This document shows positions 55,891-64,000 of a stretch of DNA of 64,000 nucleotides, one piece after another. Position 1 is the stretch's first letter. Every line of letters begins with the position of its first letter. This DNA is from Selaginella moellendorffii. Its lineage: Eukaryota > Streptophyta > Lycopodiopsida > Selaginellales > Selaginellaceae. The notes under the pieces were generated by a model. That model was given only the letters and a program-made list of their open reading frames with translations. It was not told the origin of the DNA and did not search any database. Where the stretch lies: the NCBI RefSeq assembly GCF_000143415.4, contig NW_003314360.1, positions 298,435 to 362,434 on the forward strand, in the 5' to 3' direction. Made by a program: the position numbers and the translations under genes.

Positions 55891-56079
55891 AGTACGAGGT
55901 TTAGGACATCCTTGATTCCAAGATTTCATGGTCTAAACTCTACTATCTAGTCGACTGGAAGGGTTATAGACTTGAGGAACGCACTTGGGAACCTGCGGAC
56001 AACCTGATTCATTCTCCTGACCTTGTTCAGGACTTCCACTGCTGCTATCCTTCTCGTCCGAGCATGGACCATACTTGAG
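55891..56079 (+). pseudogene. Chromodomain of chromovirus 3
   Basis: 'DILDSKISWSKLYYLVDWKG' followed by 'RLEERTWEPADNL' is a typical chromodomain; a TAG just before it (55902) interrupts the polyprotein. Confidence 0.9.
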
Positions 56080-56657
56080 CTCACGAGCTGAAGAGTTGAG
56101 CTCACGAGTTGAGCTCAATTTTCAATTGTAATTTAGGACAAACATTATAAACTTTAAAATTTTAAGTTATGGCGAACTTAATAATTTCATAACTCTCTAT
56201 ATATTATATAGATAAAAATGTTCTAAAGGACACTTCTTGTTCTAATAATTTAAATATTTACTACATGCAATAATAGAGACGTTTGTTAGAATATAAAATA
56301 AAATGTTTGCAAAAAGAGTATTCTTGTCACTTCTTTAAATTTGTACTCTGTGCTTTCTAGCTAGTAAATGTCAGGTTCATCAAAAATTTTAAATTATTAA
56401 ATTTGAATTAAGATTCTATAAGGCCATATAACCATTTGGAAGGAAAAAAAAACAACTGTGATGGTACATATACTCTCACAATACATTGTAACATCATACG
56501 CCCGAAAGACTATCACGAAATATTTTTTGAGAAGGTAAAGACAAAAATGGAGACTCACAAATACTATGGGTAGTATTGCGAAAAGAACCTCACAAGTATA
56601 TGAAATGAAAAGTGAAATAATAAAATATTTTTATTAATTATATAAGGTATAATTAGT
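56080..56657. other. AT-rich spacer with short GAGCTCACGAG repeat
   Basis: 'gagctcacgagctgaagagttgagctcacgagttgagctc' (56078-56116) is a small tandem/inverted repeat; the rest is AT-rich with no gene. Confidence 0.6.
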
Positions 56658-57850
56658 TTATATTATTGATAGAGAATAAACATCGATAGTGCTGGAAAAT
56701 CTAATTAGCTCCAAAAGTTTTCTACAACTCGGCAATAGTAAGGCTTGCTTGGTGTATATGAATATCCACTTTAGGATCCTGGTGCAAGATGTTGATGAAG
56801 ATGTAGTACATATGCTTGCAAAGAGCATATGCCTTCCCATGTTCCTCGCGCTTCGTAAAGTCTGGACATGTGCAAGAAGGAAAGTCTTGAATGGCAATTG
56901 TGTACTCTCCACCTTCTGATTTGACTGTGTACTCCTTTGCGAGCGCAGTGATGTACTTCGTGGAGAGAATCTCACACTCAAGTGTTTGAGCCAAGTTTAT
57001 TTTACCTTGCTTCTGCTTGGAGACGGTACCAATAAATTTAACTGCCTTACCTTTTCGTGTTGGCCTCCTGTGCATCTCTGTAGGAATAGTCTTGGTTCTG
57101 TCATTCATATCTCCAACTCTCCTCTCAAGATTGAAACTAGGTTTCTCAAGGTTTTCAATCTCATCCGATGTGAGCGCAACCCCATTAACAACTGGCCATT
57201 CTTTAGGTACTGCATTACGTTTAGTCACTATAGTGTCTTCAAGCCGCTTTGTATGGTTGACATCAGAGTTGCAGCAATATAACCAACACCATCTTGAAAA
57301 TCCTGCTTGCTTTCGTTCCCCATAGAAACATGGGGCTGGAACAGAAGCAGACTTATCACCACGGATCCAAGCCCAACACTTGCCCCTTGGAAGCATCCCC
57401 ACACACCTTACATTTGATTTCGCTAGCACTCGACAGATTGCCCATTGCTTCGGCTCCACACTACGATAAGCAATTTCAACTTGCTATGATACACTTTCTT
57501 CATTAGCCACTTGAGGTGGTTCGGTTCTGGGGCGATGTCTTAGAGTAGAATGATACTCAACATTAGGCATGTGAGAGCTTTTTGCTCCAAGATTCGTGCC
57601 AACATCTTCACCAGCAAAGGAAAATCGACGCTTTGAGCGGACAGTCTTCATATCACCAATAGAAGCCCGAGGAGTGTACTCCATAGATGTGCTGCGGACC
57701 ACTTCCTCCACTGCAGTTGCCATTGTTCGTGCTGGTGGAGTCACTTTCTTCTTCATCCGATCGTGTAACATGTCAACCGAAGGTCCTGTTCCCATGTATC
57801 TTCCTTCCTCAAATGCCAAGGCTTTTGAAGACTGCTCTACAGTGCATATA
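56658..57850 (-). pseudogene. SWIM zinc-finger protein fragment, truncated at its 5' end
   Basis: One minus-strand frame runs from the transposon end at 57851 to a stop at 56658, interrupted only by TAG at 57484-57486. Near the C-terminus 'CTCPDFTKREEHGKAYALCK' plus H is a SWIM finger (C-x-C-x15-C-x-H), common in MuDR/FAR1-type and related transposase proteins and some chromatin proteins. The N-terminal part is basic ('MKTVRSKRRFSFAG'). The frame stays open into the element boundary with no ATG, so the 5' end has been cut off. Function of the parent is unknown; a transposase-associated protein is likely. Confidence 0.65.
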
Positions 57851-57893
57851 AGCTCTATTTCGTTAAAGTGGGATTTATTCAGTAAAATGGGAC
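57851..57893. repeat. Left terminal inverted repeat of the transposon
   Basis: 'CTATTTCGTTAAAGTGGGA' and 'TTATTCAGTAAAATGGGAC' align with 52888-52930 at 38 of 43 positions without gaps. Preceded by TATA, allowing a TA target duplication. Confidence 0.85.
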
Positions 57894-58075
57894 TAGGTAC
57901 AAATTTTCAAGTATTTGAAAATGACGTGAAATTATATGTTTTTTGTCCAGGGGCTAGACATATCTGGGGCATGGTGACTAGCGCGGTGACCTTATGTCCA
58001 GACTGAGTCCATCTAGTTGTATAATAAATCTCATTGTCAAGGTGAACAAGCCGAATCTGAAGTTAAAGAAGAGCG

Positions 58076-58502
58076 ATGGCATGCGCGCACACACTATTTG
58101 TTTGTTCATTGAGCGTGTGGTGAGCTTTCCAAGATGAACATCATTCCTATTAGCCAGACATATAACTTAATGGTGAGAACATTTAGATATTATTCAATGT
58201 TATCTTTTTCTAACGAATCTAATTGTGAAGGTGTAGCAAGAGGCATTGCTAGTCTGGAGAAGTCATTTAACTCATTTGACCCTTAGTGTATTTTAATGAA
58301 ACTAAATAACATTCATATTATTAAGGAATTTCTCTAGTACCTTTTTTTTACGACATAGAGGCTTGCATTTCTTTCAAAGGTGATTTAGTAAAAGGCCTGA
58401 GGGCACATGCCATTCTATTTCTCAGACCGGTATTAAGATATACTAGTGCAAAGGGAAAAAGGTATTTGGTGATCAAGTAAATGGCATGAGGGCACACGCC
58501 AT
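58076..58502. repeat. Left subterminal palindromic motifs (three copies)
   Basis: Copies at 58076-58097 (ATGGCATGCGCGCACACACT), 58395-58413 (partial, GCCTGAGGGCACATGCCAT) and 58481-58502 (ATGGCATGAGGGCACACGCC then AT). Confidence 0.8.
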
Positions 58503-58509
58503 TATAAGC

Positions 58510-58767
58510 CTAAGCGCTAGTGGACACCTCCTTTTTGGTACTCTCAGCGGTACTATCATCCTTCTCCGGGTCAGTTGTTTTGCTTTGGATTGTTGTCTCT
58601 GACGTTACTGGGGCGTTCTCGATAGTTGTTAATGTTGCCGTTTGTTCAGAAAAATGATCATTTGGAGTATAGTACGGGGAGTTTGGAAGACTTATATATT
58701 CTACATCTTCACCTATCTCCTTCTCCGTCTCCTTTTCTGCCTCACTTACAGATTTTGTGCTTGCCAT
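58510..58767 (-). CDS. Small acidic Ser/Thr/Glu-rich ORF, 85 aa
   Basis: ATG at 58767 opens an 85-residue frame rich in Glu, Ser and Thr ('SEAEKETEKEIGEDVEYISL', 'TTDPEKDDSTAESTKKEVST'). No domain recognised. It lies on the same strand as, and 215 bp downstream of, the transposase gene. Possible splice sites between the two mean it could be an alternative 3' exon. It may equally be non-functional. Confidence 0.4.
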   Translation of the reverse strand: MASTKSVSEAEKETEKEIGEDVEYISLPNSPYYTPNDHFSEQTATLTTIENAPVTSETTIQSKTTDPEKDDSTAESTKKEVSTSA

Positions 58768-58862
58768 GAGAACGCTCTTCACCCTAAAATATGGAGTTCG
58801 TTGTGTTATAAAAGGAAACCAACACACACGCTGCAAGGGAATGATGGTACATAAAGCACGTA

Positions 58863-58909
58863 AGCCCACAATATGGGTTTATGTGCCATTAATATGGGCC
58901 ACACGCCAT
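58863..58909. repeat. Subterminal palindromic motifs (two, diverged)
   Basis: 'agcccacaatatgggtttatgtgccat' and 'aatatgggccacacgccat' are two decayed, adjacent copies in which the inner spacer is altered. Confidence 0.65.
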
Positions 58910-58982
58910 ATTATTAGATTTATGCACGTGTGATTGGTAAATGCATATGTCACATCATCTTTGTTTTACCTCACACACTATA

Positions 58983-61900
58983 TCAAGCCTCCTCTGATTC
59001 AGATTCGGATTGTTCACCTTGAAATAAAATACATTAGAAACTTTGTAAAGGAATATTAATGAATCTCACCTTGAACCCGAGTTATGAATGCTCTTGCTGC
59101 ATCTCTTGCATGGTCTGGCAAGGTGATGGTGGCACTCTGCTTCCGCATCCAACCATGCACAACATTATCCACCGATATGCTCATGCTGGGATCCCTTGGA
59201 TTCAGCACCCATCTCTTTTCTAGGCAATCCTTCGTATATCCGGAACTTGGCTTGAACCACTCCACAGTTACATTGAAGGAGTTAGTTTCTGCGTCCTCCT
59301 CTGCATCAGTGATGCAGCGCCCCACCCATATCATTTGTTTTTTATTACTGGGTCTGACAAGCACGACCATTCCTTTGCAGACCTGTACTGGATTGAATGC
59401 TGAATCCGGCTTCTTGTTCCTTGGCCCACAATAGTGATCCTCAACATCGTTATCTGTCACTGCATTTCCAGAGGACATTGTTCCGCTACTATCTGGTGCT
59501 CTGGGTTCTGGCCAAAAGGACTCTTCCAATTCTTCATATACAACCGGCCCATTTTGGATAGCAGATATAATCTTCTCCCAGTATTCGAGAAAAGGCTTGC
59601 ACCTCTGAAAATAGGATTCTCCACCAAACACCAACCCCCTCTTCCAGAAGGCAATATGCTGTCTAATCCCGGCCACTATACTTTCCTGGTCTTTGAGTCC
59701 ATCCGGGTGCATCGGCCGTGGGGAACCCTGAGGAATCATAGGTTCCCCAGTTATGGGATCTCTCTTGAAGAGTTCAATGCCGTCCACTGGCAGCCACACT
59801 GTGTCCCATTCTCTCATCTTGTACCTCATCACTGGAGCACCGTCACACATGCTGAAATGAAACTGAAGAGGCTTGGAGTGGCCAATCAGCGTTTCGGATC
59901 CATCCCTGATGTAGCCTCTTACAAACCCCTTAAAGTCTGGAACCTCTGTCAGAAGTGCAGCTTCAACAGTGCCTTTGATGCAATTTTGGAATTCATCGTA
60001 GAGTTGTGGGAGGGTGAGGACATTGGATCGCCGGAGGGACTCTGCCAGGTGACTGAACATGGCATCGACGTCTTCATGAGTGTGCCCAACCATGAGAAAG
60101 CCAAGTGTAACCGTTTCAAATATGCCTTTGGCAACAAGCATCGCCAAGTACGCGAAGACGTACATGTTTTTGTTCTCACTGCCAGCATTGTCTGTTTGGA
60201 GCAGAAGATGGGGTGGAAGGCCACATCGGCCGCAAGAACTTCCTTGAGATTCTGCTTCGTTTGGATGAGGCTGTGCATTCACCGGGCGACCAGCCTCGTC
60301 GGAATGGCATGAGGCCTCACGTGATAACCCTACAATCTGACGGCCAACATATTCACTGGGATGGCATGGGGCCCCACGCGATACTGCAAGCCTTTGCTCC
60401 TCCTCCAGCTGAACCCTGTATGGGGTTCGATCGACAAGGGCCTTATGCAAGGGTTGGCCGTTCAGCTCAGTCTGCGCACTTTGCAGAGACCTTAAGTGTT
60501 TTGCTAGGGACGCAATCATCATGTTTGCACCCCCGCCACCCCATAGAGGTACAAAGAAGTTCCCATAGTTCTGGGCACCATGCCCATGAGCGATTATGCC
60601 AAACAGAGACACAGGCAGCTGCATGGATGAAGAGATTGCCTTGGGGGCAGGATTGAGTCGAGGTAAGCACGTCTTTTTCTGGTCCATTTTGTCGTGGATG
60701 ATGCAGAGGTAAGAGTCAGGTCTCTCCATGGAGAGAATCCTGTTATGATAATATGCAGTCCTACAGCTTCTCTGCTCGATGTTGTGGTCGAGCCGCCTTC
60801 TAACCAACGTCTCTCGCTCTTGAGCGCTGCAAGAATTCTTCGACAAAGCCATTTTGATAGCAGTGCACTCGTCACACTTTGAAAAGCTGGAGTACTTTCC
60901 TATACTCACATCCCTGAACCTGTTGCTCCACAATCTACTAAATCTAGATTGGCTCAGCTTCCTGTAGCCATTACTCTGGAGTTCCCGATTCACATCTTCC
61001 AATATGGCCCCCTTGGTATACATGGAAGGGAGAACTCGTTGGGTGTCTCGTGTTCCATCTTCCAAGAGGCGGGTTTTATGTGGTTGCTGCTCGCTACATG
61101 TCTCGACAAACCTCTTGAAGATTGCCTCTCCATATACAACATGACCCCTGGTTTTGTGCGTACCGTCGTTCCCATGGACTGCCTGTTGAACCCTTTGTTC
61201 CTCGAACTCAGTTTTGATTCTGTAGAATGTGCTTCGAGGGACTCCATAAATGATTCTCCATGCCTTCATGCAGACCAAACCCCTCTGGAAGACCATGCCC
61301 CCCACCTGATGTTCTGAAGCATCAACAGATGACCGTAATGCCTCATACACAAAATTGCGAGCTGCCTTCCAGGACAATGTCTTGTATCTTGCTCTCTCCT
61401 CTTCAATAGCATCCCAATCAGCATGTTGACAGCACCTCCTCTTGCAACAAGCAACTGTCGAGACCATTCGAACCTCCATCGCCATTTTCTGCCTTTTCGG
61501 TTCGTTGCTCAGATCCCTTTGGCTGCGCTTTAGGAAGGTGTACTTTCTTTTCCCATGAAGAGATGTTCTGTCATCAGTTGTAGTGGTGTTTGATTGTGAA
61601 TCCTTCATATTCTCAAACACTAAGTGCCTCAATTTCCACCGCACAATGCTTCCAATAGTCAGACTGTTTTCTTCTGTGTCAACAACCTCTAAAATCGCAA
61701 CTCCAATATCATCCCAGCCCAATTCTTGATTAGCAACCGCATCTCTTGGATCGACAACTGTGGCTAAGCCCTCAGCTACCACCTCCCCCTCGGGGTTGTT
61801 TAGAAACACTTTTGCCTGAATCCATGTAGCACGGTTCTTAAGATCCACGGAGGGAACATGCGTCGCACTTGCGCTGTCCCCAACATCTGCTTTCTTCTGA

Positions 61901-62124
61901 AGATTTTTCAAGGCAACAACAACATTTACCCCGACGACCATCTCTCCTCGTTCAATAGCGACCACATTCCCATCGAAGACAGTCTCTACTGATACAGCAG
62001 CATTGCCTTCCCCAAGCCTTTGACAGTGTATAACAAAGTTCCGATCCATAGACACAAGGGTCCCTTTTGCAACTCTCTTCCCACCATTCAAAATGTAAAC
62101 CTTTTCCCCAACCCTGAAGGCCAT
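58983..62124 (-). CDS. DDE-type transposase-like protein (DUF7869-like)
   Basis: Exon 1 (62124-59070) and a 35-bp exon 2 (59017-58983), split by a 52-bp GT-AG intron, give 1029 residues; unspliced it stops at 59056 with 1022. N-terminal small beta-barrel-like text ('GEKVYILNGGKRVAKGTLVS'), a Cys cluster ('ACCKRRCCQHADW', about 223), a helix-turn-helix-like stretch ('AWRIIYGVPRSTFYRI') and 'SKCDEC' (about 412) precede an RNase H-like core: 'LCIIHDKMDQ' (D478/D481), 'LLQTDNAGSENKN' (D645) and 'GFLMVGHTHEDVDAMFSHLA' (E684/D685/D687). From memory this core is the DUF7869 type found in plants, algae and animals and suspected to be a DDE transposase. Splicing adds an acidic tail ('EQSESESEEA'). A splice acceptor one base before the ATG suggests a 5' UTR intron. 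The frame is fully intact. Confidence 0.8.
60304..60382. repeat. Two palindromic motifs inside the transposase gene
   Basis: 60304-60325 (ATGGCATGAGGCCTCACGTG then AT) and 60361-60382 (ATGGCATGGGGCCCCACGCG then AT). On the coding strand they give the parallel peptides 'SREASCHSDEAG' and 'SRGAPCHPSEYVG'. Confidence 0.85.
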
Positions 62125-62206
62125 TCTGAAAGTGCAGAAAAGAAGTTAAGACCATACAAAAAATGATTGGAGAATGGCCTAAATCATAACATACCAAACA
62201 ACCTCA

Positions 62207-62396
62207 ATAGCATGAGGCCACATGCCATTATTCAAACATGCTATTGACACCCACGTGAAATTTCGCATTCACAAAATTGGCATGAGGCCTCATGCCATCT
62301 TGATATACACACAGCTGCAGGCAAGTAAAAACATACATGACAATACGCTAGCCATGAAATTGCAAGGGCCCAAGATGGCATGTGGCCTCATGCCAT
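62207..62396. repeat. Upstream palindromic motifs (three copies)
   Basis: 62207-62228 (ATAGCATGAGGCCACATGCC then AT), 62277-62298 with a perfect palindromic core GGCATGAGGCCTCATGCC, and 62375-62396 (ATGGCATGTGGCCTCATGCC then AT). They lie 83-272 bp upstream of the transposase ATG, spaced 70 and 98 bp apart. Confidence 0.9.
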
Positions 62397-62490
62397 TTCT
62401 AAATGTGGTTCTAAGCCATTCCATGGTGAACATACCAGGAAGCACAAGTGCCGAATATCAAGAGGAAGCGGTAGCCACACCAAAGACAGT

Positions 62491-62600
62491 GCCGCTCGCA
62501 ACATCGCAACTACTCGTAGCGCCGCTCGCAACACCGCAACTGCTCGTAGTGCCGCTTGCATAAACTGCCACTCGCATAAACTGCCGCCCGCAATGGCGCT
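62491..62600. repeat. 30-bp CG-rich tandem repeat
   Basis: Units 'gccgctcgcaaca-cgcaact-ctcgta' at 62491 and 62521, then shortened units ('taaactgccactcgca', 'taaactgccgcccgca'). CpG-rich against AT-rich surroundings, in the transposase 5' region. Confidence 0.75.
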
Positions 62601-62986
62601 CACAATGCCACAACCGCTCGTAAACGCATAAACCACAGCCCACAACGCCGCTTACACAAGCAGCGCTCACTGCGCTCAGCGGAACCAAGAACACGGCACA
62701 CAAAAATGATAGACCTAGGAATGAGTTCGAGAATTCAAAAATAACACACGCTTGAATGTCACATCAAATCCTCTGACAAACCAGATCTTATGATTCCTCT
62801 GACAAATTTCAAACTGAGTAGCTTCTAGACTTTGCTGTCGGAGGTTGAACTTTGTCACATCATGTCCTTGCCTCGATCCAGCTGTGCCATGTCAGTGATT
62901 CAAACTTTGCCATGCCATGTCAGCGATCCGCGCCAAGATTATTCGCCGTGTAAAGGAATAATTACGCTGTGTGTGTACGTCCATTT

Positions 62987-63119
62987 ATGGCAATATAAGG
63001 CCACACGCCATTCAAAGAATAATGCTCAACATAAGGCCACACGCCATTCAAAGAATAATGCTAGTCGAGCATTTTTTGGTGCATTTTTGGGTTCAAAATT
63101 GCATGAGCCCACACGCTAT
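62987..63119. repeat. Right-hand palindromic motifs (three copies)
   Basis: 62987-63011 (with a 3-bp spacer change), 63031-63048 (GGCCACACGCCAT half-site; its flanking 'tcaaagaataatgct' repeats the previous copy) and 63099-63119 (TTGCATGAGCCCACACGCTA then T). The first two form a 35-bp tandem duplication. Confidence 0.8.
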
Positions 63120-63456
63120 AAAGTTTACCTGTACCAAAAATAGAAACAGCTTTATTTACTTGGGAATTTAAGTGGTTGAGGCATTTTTAAACTTACAAAC
63201 ACATGCCCTACTTACATTCCTTTGGTTGCCTAAAATTCAAAAATATTATAAACCTTTCTTTTTGCATTTTCAATGTTTTCAATTATGGTTTTTGATTTTC
63301 GTAGGACCAGCCTAGTAATCTATTTGCATCCCGTCATGTTTATAGCTAGCTTTCGTTCGTCCCCTTCGCTAGCCTGAGATACATCTGCTCGGCATCTGCC
63401 TCTTACAGCATTTGCCCAGAAAGGGCATCTTTCTTCACGTAGCATTTGCCACATGT

Positions 63457-63489
63457 TTAGGGTTTAGGGTTTAGGGTTTAGGGTTTAGC
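63457..63489 (+). repeat. Interstitial telomere-type repeat (TTTAGGG)4.7
   Basis: Four exact TTTAGGG units plus TTTAG. This is the plant telomere repeat; the flanks are ordinary DNA, so it is interstitial, not a chromosome end. Confidence 0.95.
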
Positions 63490-63551
63490 AATTCAGTAGC
63501 TTGATAAACATGCAAATACAGAACTTGATGCAAAATCCTTTGATATGTCAC

Positions 63552-63960
63552 AATGCCCCTAGGACCATAAACACATTTCAATAGAGAGGGTCCTTTCATT
63601 TCATAACTCCTTACGTAGATCTTGGTGAAACCAGAGTTAGTGAAGTTAGTTTCTTGTGATCCCGCATCTGATTGTGATGTCCCTTTGCAGTTTCGATGGA
63701 AAGGTCAATGCACACCAAACTGTAAAATCTTGGAGCAAAATAACGGTCGGATCTATGGCAAATGCCCCTGAAACATTGTAAGGCTCGTGTGGTCTCATGT
63801 GGTGTCCGATTGAGATGCTTCTTTGCAGGGTCATCAAGAAAGACATTGTATACCATTCTGTAAAATCTAGTTGCGATCTAACGGTTGGATCTCCAGAAAA
63901 CTCAAAAAAATCTCGCGCGTGTCAGAATATCCTAGGAATATACTCCTATGTGCCCCTGAA
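63552..63960. repeat. Diverged direct repeats near the right edge
   Basis: 63669-63775 and 63808-63899 share 'gattg-gatg', 'ctttgcag', 'ctgtaaaatct', 'taacggt-ggatct'. The phrase 'tgcccctgaaa' or 'tgcccctagga' recurs at 63553, 63763 and 63951. Confidence 0.65.
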
Positions 63961-63961
63961 A

Positions 63962-63983
63962 ATGGCATGCGGCCCCACGCCAT
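63962..63983. repeat. Rightmost palindromic motif
   Basis: ATGGCATGCGGCCCCACGCC then AT; a well conserved copy 17 bp from the window edge, suggesting the element continues beyond 64000. Confidence 0.85.
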
Positions 63984-64000
63984 CAAGAGATAATGCCAGA

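Larger units (their letters stand above)
51100..56079 (+). mobile_element. Chromovirus 3 (Ty3/gypsy), nearly full coding region
   Basis: gag, protease, RT, RNase H, integrase and chromodomain occur in order with long open stretches. It is much less decayed than chromovirus 1, with about ten isolated stops. The reading is split cleanly by a 289-bp MITE at 52888-53176. No 3' LTR is present, so the element is truncated or rearranged at its right end. Confidence 0.9.
57851..64000 (-). mobile_element. Candidate novel DNA transposon, left end to window edge
   Basis: The left end (57851-57893) matches the MITE terminus at 52888 in the same outward orientation, after a TA. The element contains a long minus-strand DDE-like transposase gene, a small acidic ORF, and palindromic sites concentrated near the left end (58076-58909) and on the right (62207-63983). 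No inverted copy of the end was found up to 64000, so it is at least 6.15 kb. Unity of the whole block is inferred from the shared palindromes. Confidence 0.7.

Noticed and set aside
57851-58400. A second short MITE starting at 57851
   Set aside because: No inverted partner end was found within about 1 kb, unlike the MITE at 52888; a longer element is the better reading.
59434-60656. Plus-strand frames of 292 and 147 residues opposite the transposase gene
   Set aside because: The minus strand has the long intact frame with DDE-like motifs; the plus frames have no recognisable domain.
63457-63489. Chromosome end
   Set aside because: Only four full TTTAGGG units, flanked on both sides by ordinary sequence.
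62207-63983. CRISPR-like array (palindromes with spacers)
   Set aside because: Copies are unevenly spaced, variable and present on a MITE and inside a coding region of a plant genome; a transposon-site explanation fits better.

Overview
This window looks like nuclear DNA of a vascular plant, most likely a lycophyte such as Selaginella. That is an inference from intact plant genes with very short introns (about 45-80 bp, GT-AG), an interstitial (TTTAGGG)n tract, chromodomain Ty3/gypsy elements and a Cassandra-type 5S-bearing miniature retroelement. Two assembly gaps are present (18415-18514 and 48856-49277).

Layout. 1-4300 is AT-rich wreckage of LTR retroelements with no gene seen. 4.3-38 kb is gene-rich: an L-gulonolactone oxidase-like gene (4306-6131, -), a DUF506 gene (11902-12939, +), a rearranged CNX1-like molybdenum-cofactor pseudogene with an internal micro-inversion (13867-15905), an unknown membrane protein (15996-17537, -) with two broken relatives nearby, pyruvate decarboxylase (20039-22159, -), the ribosome-biogenesis factor TSR1 (22495-25899, -), the m6A mRNA methyltransferase MTA/METTL3 (26042-28268, +) divergent from TSR1, an unknown two-exon gene, three copies of a TPR-gene/MTA-fragment cassette, and a polytopic membrane protein (35909-37668, +).

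38-56 kb is a nested retroelement cluster. A decayed gypsy element is interrupted in its protease by a Cassandra element with identical LTRs. A chromovirus is interrupted by a solo-LTR-like insert and by a second miniature LTR element. A gap-broken gypsy fragment follows, then another chromovirus split by a 289-bp MITE.

56.7-64 kb holds the most unusual element. A terminal motif matching the ends of that MITE starts at 57851. It truncates a SWIM-zinc-finger ORF and is followed by a minus-strand gene for a roughly 1029-aa DDE-transposase-like protein (DUF7869-like from memory). More than a dozen copies of a 20-22 bp near-palindrome (core GGCATGAGGCCTCATGCC) lie along the element. The same palindrome lies just inside both ends of the MITE, so the two look like an autonomous element and its non-autonomous derivative. 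The right end is not in the window. I propose this pair as the candidate undescribed system: TA-target DNA transposons with palindromic subterminal sites. All coordinates come from reading the sequence by eye; nothing was searched against a database.
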